Positions 57,733-64,000 of a DNA stretch of 64,000 bases are shown here, one piece after another. Source of the DNA: Bryum argenteum. Taxonomy: Eukaryota > Streptophyta > Bryopsida > Bryales > Bryaceae. The stretch's first letter is position 1. Each line of letters starts with the position of its first letter. The stretch covers positions 18,298,345 through 18,362,344 of the forward strand of contig CM073326.1 in assembly GCA_037043015.1 (NCBI GenBank). Reading direction: 5' to 3'. The notes under the pieces were generated by a model. That model ran no database searches, had not been told where the DNA came from, and saw nothing but the letters and a program-made list of their open reading frames with translations. Both the position numbers and the translations under genes were made by a program.

Positions 57733-58100
57733 TAGATAGATAGATAGATAGAAACTCCGGTCCCTTTCTAAGGGGCCGGCGTGAATGAAGTGTCCGTTCG
57801 TAATGCTAATATCCCGATGGCCACCGGACAAGGGGAAATTGGAACAATACTACTTCCCCCTTTCGAGGGTGGACACTATAACTATGCTAGTTTCTAGCCT
57901 AGTTACTAGTGCCTTGAAGATACTTGACATAGTATCCCCCCAAAGGACTTTGAGGTACCCATACAACAAGGTCCAAGGACCCCCCACAATAGTTGGGTGG
58001 ACTATAGTGGTGAGCACCACGCCGGCATGGGGAATAGAACCCAAGACCTCCTCATTGGGGGCCTAAGTCCTAACCACCAAGCCAAGGCTTGTGGTGCCTG
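57733..58100 (-). mobile_element. Full-length tRNA-derived SINE with (TATC)n tail
   Basis: On the minus strand the head carries an A-box (TGGCTTGGTGG) and a B-box (GGTTCTATTCC, one or two changes from consensus) at about 58087-58030. A 250-bp body follows, then a (CTAT)n tail at 57733-57752. The 12-bp target duplication CTTACACAAGGA lies at 57721-57732 and 58101-58112. Transcription would be by RNA polymerase III, with mobilisation by a partner LINE that recognises the tail. Confidence 0.92.
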
Positions 58101-58112
58101 CTTACACAAGGA

Positions 58113-58770
58113 AGTATCAATTTTGGCATGCATTTTAGTGAAGGTAGCTCTTGTTATTGGGTTTTCAAACATGGGGCATGTTTTGCCATTGCAAATCAAT
58201 TATGTATAATTCATCTTACTTATTCATGAATATTTTTTGCACAAGTACAATACTTATGATGGAATCCAACAACTTTGTGGTTGGAAGATTTTTTATTCAA
58301 ATACTTTAGGTATTGGATTTGCAATGATGTTTCTGAACTGATTTTTTTTTTTAATAAATGGTTCCAAAGAAGTTTTCCTCCTTCATTCACATTTGGAGTT
58401 TCTTTCTTTTGGTGGTTTGGAATCTAGTATGAGTTTATTATATTGTTAGAAACTATAAATCCTTTCAAGGTGTGAGGAAGACATGGCATGCATTTCACTG
58501 CAAGAGATCTAATTCATGGCTTTTTTTTTTTCTTTGTAGATTCCAGGGCAGATTTCACCATTGCAAGGCTATAATTTGAGCCAAGAAATTTTTTGATGAA
58601 TTTTTCTTGGGCAAAGGTGTTATTAAAATGAAAGTAAAACATCTTTGTAGTTGGTGATTCTTTGAGAGCAATACGTCTCTTGGTAGCATTTTCACTTCAA
58701 ATGAATATGTTGGAATTTTGTGATGTTTTTTGAGTATTGATGCATTATAATCTTGCAATCTAAGAGGTTG
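58113..58770. other. No gene recognised
   Basis: AT-rich spacer with T-homopolymers at about 58339 and 58519. No ORF or repeat could be supported. Confidence 0.45.
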
Positions 58771-58915
58771 TCATGACTCAAAATTTGACCCACATGATGC
58801 ACAATACGTCAACTACAAAGTTGTACGATTGAGATCGAAAAAACTTACCTTCGTTTCCAAACATGACAAGTTTTACAAGAATGTCTTCTTACTCCAAATG
58901 AGTCAAACCATTTAA

Positions 58916-59843
58916 CCCCTAAACGACCATGGTGTTTTGAGAGCTCCAAACTCCAAAACTGCAATTTCATACCACCTTGTAAACTTTGGTGTATGAGAAT
59001 TTTTTTCACAATTTTTTGAAACTATTAACCGTAGGATCTTAAAGATAACTATCATGAGCAATAGTGTTGAAAAGTTCAACCGTTGGATCTTTTCCATTTC
59101 CAAGATCATAACATTCAAAGTTGATGCAAACTTTTTTTCAGCAGACATAGTCTACTTTGTGCAAACGATATTGTGATGCTTAATACCTCAAACATCTTGC
59201 TTATATTTTTTTCAATGTAGGTAACTAAGTTGAGCATTACCATGCAAAATTTTAGACACTCATTTGGTTTTTTGAACCTTCATGCAATTTATTTACTAGA
59301 AGAAGGTAGAAATCAAGGATTTGGTAAAACATGCACCACATTTGTCGTATTTGGTTTAGGGGGAAAATGAATGGTGAGTAGGTGCCTTCATGAGTTTGTG
59401 AATTTCGAGAAAAAAGAAATTCAAAAAATTCCTAAATCTCAAATTGTAGCAAATTTCGAAAGAAAAAATTGTAATATTACAGAAACTTTGGATCTAGTTC
59501 TTGTAATTTTTTGAAGGCTGCCCTTGTAGGATTGGTAAAAGTTTTGACTTGGGTCACTTGGAAACCTAAGTAGGAAATCAGTCAATTAAAGAAATTTTTA
59601 AAAAAATCTCAAAAAAAAGTTAAAAATAAAAAGTTTTTTTCTGCCCACCCCAAAGCTGGAAACGAAAATTTGCGTTTTAAGACTCCAAAAAAGGAGTTTG
59701 ACTTTGCAATTTTTCCCACATACACCTTGTAGTATAGGGAACATCCAATAAAAATCTTAGGCAAAAATATTGATTCTAACCCCTTCATCTAGGCTGCCCG
59801 AAATAGCAAAACAGCCAAATCGGAGGCCTTGGTCGTTTAGGGG
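58916..59843 (+). mobile_element. Full-length TTAA-family element (928 bp) with empty-site control
   Basis: TTAA lies at 58912-58915 and 59844-59847. The terminal inverted repeat CCCCTAAACGACCA is perfect for 14 bp. The paralogous site at about 41145-41170 lacks the element and has one TTAG where a single TTAA would be expected. There is no transposase ORF. Confidence 0.93.
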
Positions 59844-60372
59844 TTAAGAGTCAATGCACATACGGATATGAAGTATATAATTCAAAATAAATAATACATG
59901 TAGAGAAGAAGAATTCATGATGAGGCGGAGTAATTTTTTATATTATCTTACTACTTAATCTTCAAATATGCAATGTAAGCTAGACTTTAGAGAGTAAAAC
60001 TAATCTCTTAAACTATACTTATTAGAGAACTTGTAGTCAATCTTGTAATAGAATTCTTCCTTGGTTTTGAAATGGCTTTTGGGATTTGAGATTACGATGT
60101 TGTGTGTAGTAGAATGCTCAAATAATGGAGCAGGTTCAATGATGGAGCTTAAGTAATCTTCACTCCCATGTACTAATAGTTTCCTAATTCAACACTAACA
60201 TGTAATGAGAGCAAACATTATAGGGTGCCATTATAGGGCTTCATATTAGAAACAATTATAAGGTTACCTTAAAAATTTCATAACTAATTGTTGATTAGAC
60301 CAGAAAAGATGATTCCACTAGCTTTAGGTGTCAACTTACTTCCCCGTGCATAAAAATTGCTGATAGCGTTAA

Positions 60373-60985
60373 CCCCTATAGACCTAAGGGGTTTGAAGAA
60401 AAACTTAGATGTGCTATTAAAATATGCATTCCTTAGCAATTATGAAGTATTGTTCCGAAGACAATATGAAGACCATGAATCCTAAATTAGATAAATACAA
60501 CTTGATTGCCTAAAATAGTAAATTTTTGATCTAAGATGAATTAAAGAGAGTTAAACTTCAAAATTCAATATAAATGTACTATATGTTATTAGTAATTGGT
60601 AATTGATAAGGCTTGCTCGAATCTCATATTACATGATAAAATGGAGAGAGGCCACCAGTAACATGTAAGGAACACCATTGGTTTCCCAAGTAAGTTTTTT
60701 AACACTAAGAAAACCTAGCCCTGTTTGTATTTGAATGCTTATTGTGAACAATCTATGAATCCAAAAGAGGTCTTGTAGTTTAAATTTGGTTCTTAAAACT
60801 TAACCCACCAAAACTCCAAGAAGGATATTCAAAATTTAAAAAAATTTAAAATTTTCCAAAAAATAAAAAAAATAAACAAAATAAAAAAAACAAAAAAATA
60901 AAATCCTAAAAAATATTTTTAAAACCGGGTACAGCTCCTCTAAGTTCAAGATTGACCATACAATGATTGTTTGGATTCTTAGGGG
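60373..60985 (+). mobile_element. TTAA-family-like element with decayed right flank
   Basis: TTAA (60369-60372) precedes CCCCTATAGACC. The likely right end is GGATTCTTAGGGG, but CTAC, not TTAA, follows. It is related to 36199-36722. Confidence 0.5.
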
Positions 60986-61284
60986 CTACCTTCACTAAGG
61001 TATGAGAACCTATATCGTGGCTGTCCCCATGATCGGGCACCGTGAAATGAAGATTTCCTTGGGATATGATGAAGACTTCCTTGGATGGGATGTTCCTTAT
61101 ATGTACATTCAGATGGGTGAACAACTAGAAGTGTACCTATATTAGTCCCTTCTAAAAATTTGAGTTAAATATGTAAGTGCCTAAAAATATCACAAAAAAG
61201 GAAAACTTTGCCTTTTCTATTTACTAATCTCTGAAGAATTAGTAACTCACCCATTTAATCACTCCAGTATAGTGAACTCCTTAA

Positions 61285-61509
61285 CTCTTAAAGGTCTGAG
61301 AGTGTCATGGCGACCAGTAGAATATGGTGTATTTTGGTTGTATTTGGAGTGAATGCACACCTTTAATGGGTTTAAGTTCAAAGAAGAAGTTGACATTTGA
61401 ATTAATGCGGTTCTAGTGAGCTATTACGATTCCAGTTTAGAGTTTCTCGTTGGTAGCAAATCCTAATTATACGACAGCATACATACTATCCCCGAGGGAC
61501 TTTTAAGGG
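61285..61509. mobile_element. TTAA-flanked MITE (225 bp) with exact empty site
   Basis: TTAA lies at 61281-61284 and 61510-61513. The termini are CTCTTAAAGGTC and, on the opposite strand, CCCTTAAAAGTC. The paralogous locus on the opposite strand at 40645-40648 has a single TTAA in the same flanking context (AACTCC-TTAA-ATGCAC). Confidence 0.9.
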
Positions 61510-61787
61510 TTAATTGCACAAAAATAGGTGCCCATACAATATATGTTTCCTGTGATGAAGCATTGAACCATTATTGAGCACCATTACTATATGATGTAAA
61601 CAGAAGTGGAAATGAGTTTTTCCTGGAGGATGGTGTGAGCTATGGCCAGCTATGCTCTCTCCACTAGGCATGGCCAGGAAGTGGTTTATGCTGAAGGGAT
61701 ATGCGCATGTCCCATCTATGTTCATTATAATAGAGTGTCATACTGTATCCTTGAATTCATGAAGAAGGAGTCTATGCATATAAATTA

Positions 61788-61889
61788 CTCCCTCTGTCCC
61801 ATTTATATTGTCCAATAGGTTCTCTGAAATCTACATTGCGAGGCAGATTTGAGAGAACCTACTAGATAATGTAAATGGGACAGAGGGAG
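61788..61889. mobile_element. Stowaway MITE (102 bp) with TA target duplication
   Basis: The terminal inverted repeats CTCCCTCTGTCCCATTTA form a classic Stowaway (Tc1/mariner) end. TA lies at 61786-61787 and 61890-61891. The paralogous sequence at 40383-40400 reads ...ACTAG-TA-ATTTATA with no insertion. Confidence 0.96.
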
Positions 61890-62320
61890 TACTAGTTTAA
61901 ATATATGGTATGAAGACTTTCCATCCAAAGTCCCCTTCATCATGCAGTGCTCCAGAGCTAAAGTAGCCAGGAATCACACTGTGCAATATGGTGGCAACTT
62001 GCATACAAGGATCCCTTCAAGGTAAAGGGACCCATTCCCGACCGGGGACCCATAACCGATCAAGCCCAATTCCTAGATTTTGAAAGTACAGATGTACCTC
62101 ATTTGTATATTTGAGCATGTGATCAACTTTAGGTTCTAAGCAACTTTTCACTTTAAACAACTATAACTATTTAAATAATGCAAATAAAATCACGAAACTT
62201 TTTGCATTCAACAAGAAGCTTATGTTTGCACACATGAAAAATTCTAAAAAAAATATTTACCTTAATATCATATGCTAAAATCCTTAAGTGGTCGGTTATA
62301 GGTGCCTCTACCTTAGACTA

Positions 62321-62381
62321 TGGACCAAAAGCCATGACCAAGAAAATAAAAATCATTTTCATGGTCATGGCTCTTGGTCCA
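62321..62381. repeat. 27-bp near-perfect hairpin
   Basis: Arms 62321-62347 and 62355-62381 pair with two mismatches and a 7-nt loop. A second, weaker fold-back lies at about 62577-62644 (CATGGTCTCC...GAGGACCATG). The surrounding 62.0-62.8 kb has no gene. Confidence 0.75.
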
Positions 62382-62819
62382 GAACTGTGACCATGATAAA
62401 TCAAAGATGGATTTTTGAGTGGCTTGGTCACTCTTATAGTGTAAAGTGATTCGGGCCGCGAGAAGTCTAAGCTTAGTTTCCTAATATAAATCCTCATCAT
62501 TCTCTCTCTTACCCTCCCTTTTTCCTCCTTTCTTTTTAAACAATTGTACACTAGCCAATCAATGATTTTTGAGCCTCATGGTCTCCTTGATTGTATTTGA
62601 GTCGAGGTGTTTGCTTCAACTCAAGTGTAATCAAGAGGACCATGAAAACATTGTCCACTATGAAAAATTTAGCATACTTTGGGGACCTCAAAATCACTAG
62701 TCATTTGCCTTTCTTAAAGTAGTGTAAAGCCAAATGGGACGGAGATCACTTTACTCTCAAATCACAAGTTTTAAAGGTCATGGTCAATCTTCATGCTCTA
62801 AAGTGTAAAGTGACCCTAA

Positions 62820-63414
62820 AAGAGAGTGCTCAAAAATGGCTCAAATTTCAAATTTCAAATTTCTCAACCTCTAATGAAGATAGTAATGGAATCAAGTTTC
62901 ATGCATGGGGACAATAAGTGGAAGGATAGTCAAAGTGGAGTCATAAATTTGGACTCTTTTACAAATTTGTTATGAATTTTTGAAGGTGGATTTATAGGTG
63001 TTTCTGAATGGTGCCCTATTTTGACACCCTCTAATGTTTGGTATCAGTCGTGGTACTATTGAAATGTAACACTGTTATGTACCCATGAGTTAAAAAGCCT
63101 AGTGCTCCATTATTGGTATTACTTCATTTTTCAGCAGTTTCACTGATTTCAATGAAAAAAATTGCTCACACTTTGAATATGTTGGGTTGAGATTTGGAGT
63201 GCTAGCCTTAGAAGTATGCTCCCTGAGGTAGTTCTAGTAAGCCCTCTCTTTAAATTGTGGAAGATAAAAAAAAATCCCTCCTGCATGGCTTTTGTCTTGG
63301 TTCTTGATGTTTAGCTCATGATTAATAAATTGTTTGACTCCTATGTTTTGAAAAAATAAAAACATGCACACACTTGCATCGGAAGAGGTACCTACACCCA
63401 ATAGTTTCAACCCC
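62820..63414. repeat. Inverted copy of the 745-bp dispersed repeat
   Basis: On the minus strand it follows the units at 38.99-39.54 and 39.74-40.28 kb (GTACCTCTTCCGATGCAA through to GAGCACTCTC). Its edge abuts the TTAA of the next element. Confidence 0.75.
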
Positions 63415-63418
63415 TTAA

Positions 63419-64000
63419 CCCCTAAAAATCCAGGAAAACCGATTCGGTTTTCTGAGATTTCGGGCAGCTCATTTTAAGCATTTAAATTGATATTTTTGCC
63501 TAAGATTTTTATTGGGTGCCCCACATACAGTAATGTGTACGTGGTAAAATTTTCAAAGTCAAATTTTAATTTTATAACCTTCATCTAGAAATTTTAGGTT
63601 TCAAGTCCAAAACGGGCAGTTTAAAATAATTTTTTTTAATTTTTTTTTTTTTAGAAATATGTTCATTACCAAATTACTATTCAAATTCCAAAGTGTCCGA
63701 AGTCAAAAAGTTTACCGACAAACTAAATATATCATACGTGGTGCTTGTTTTACTATATGGTTGTTTTTAGACCTTCTTTCATAAAATATTTTACATTAAG
63801 GTCAAAAAGTGGAATTGGTCTCTAAAATTTTGCATGAGCATAACCAACTTGATTACCTACATGAAAAAAAATGAGGGAAAAATATTTGGAATAACAATCA
63901 TCAAGTTGCCCTTGGCACCATTTAGACAATGCCTCTCACGCAGTGGCAAAAAAAAAGTGTTGGTCAAACTTTGATTGTTATGATCTCACAAACGAAAAAC
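63419..64000 (-). mobile_element. TTAA-family element, running off the window
   Basis: TTAA (63415-63418) is followed by CCCCTAAAAATCCAGG and then the family interior (TTTCGGGCAGCTC and onward) in the same orientation as 49985-50916. The other end lies beyond 64000. Confidence 0.75.

Larger units (their letters stand above)
58770..62011. repeat. Duplicated block 2 (paralogous to 40.3-41.7 kb)
   Basis: The left part (about 58770-60235) is direct and the right part (60950-62011) inverted relative to block 1. Block 2 has gained two TTAA elements (58916-59843 and 61285-61509) and a Stowaway MITE (61788-61889); block 1 shows the corresponding empty sites. Confidence 0.8.

Overview
This window comes from a nuclear plant genome. 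It has three convincing host genes, all on the minus strand: a kinase/NB-ARC/LRR immune-receptor gene (28.2-34.4 kb), a four-exon GDSL esterase/lipase gene (44.8-48.4 kb) and a single-exon gene for mitochondrial ribosomal protein mL53 (54.3-54.7 kb). The rest is mostly transposable elements, tandem repeats and their remnants. The receptor order (N-terminal protein kinase, then NB-ARC, then LRR) is known mainly from bryophytes, especially mosses, so a moss-like plant is my first guess. The repeats (Gypsy, CACTA, hAT, Stowaway, SINE) do not settle the lineage.

Layout. 1-14.7 kb: one copy (A, plus strand) of an unclassified repeat whose single ORF would be about 898 codons. Two elements have inserted into it: a non-autonomous LTR element with minisatellites in its LTRs (26-3345, TSD CGGTC) and a degenerate chromodomain Gypsy element (4453-12206, TSD GAGAT). 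16.3-24.7 kb: a second copy (B, minus strand) of the same repeat. It is split by a 4.76 kb TG...CA element (TSD GGGTC), which is itself split by a CACTA element (TSD CAA) that contains a tRNA-derived SINE and a TTAA-flanked element. 25.1-27.4 kb: a truncated TTAA element and a hAT transposase pseudogene. 28.2-34.4 kb: the receptor gene, with a strongly homogenised 144-bp LRR array. 35.6-44.8 kb: repeats and duplicated blocks. 44.8-48.4 kb: the GDSL gene, with two small TTAA elements and a minisatellite in its introns. 50-64 kb: more TTAA elements, SINEs, a Stowaway MITE, mL53, and a block (58.8-62.0 kb) homologous to 40.3-41.7 kb.

The most notable result is a family of short elements with termini CCCCTAA...TTAGGGG, each flanked by TTAA. 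Two of them can be checked against empty sites in the paralogous block inside this same window. That matches piggyBac-type insertion, which is usually described as rare or absent in land plants. The second is the receptor protein, which joins a membrane segment, an MLKL/DUF1221-like helical region and a kinase to an NLR. All splice junctions and element boundaries were read by eye; no alignment or database search was run.
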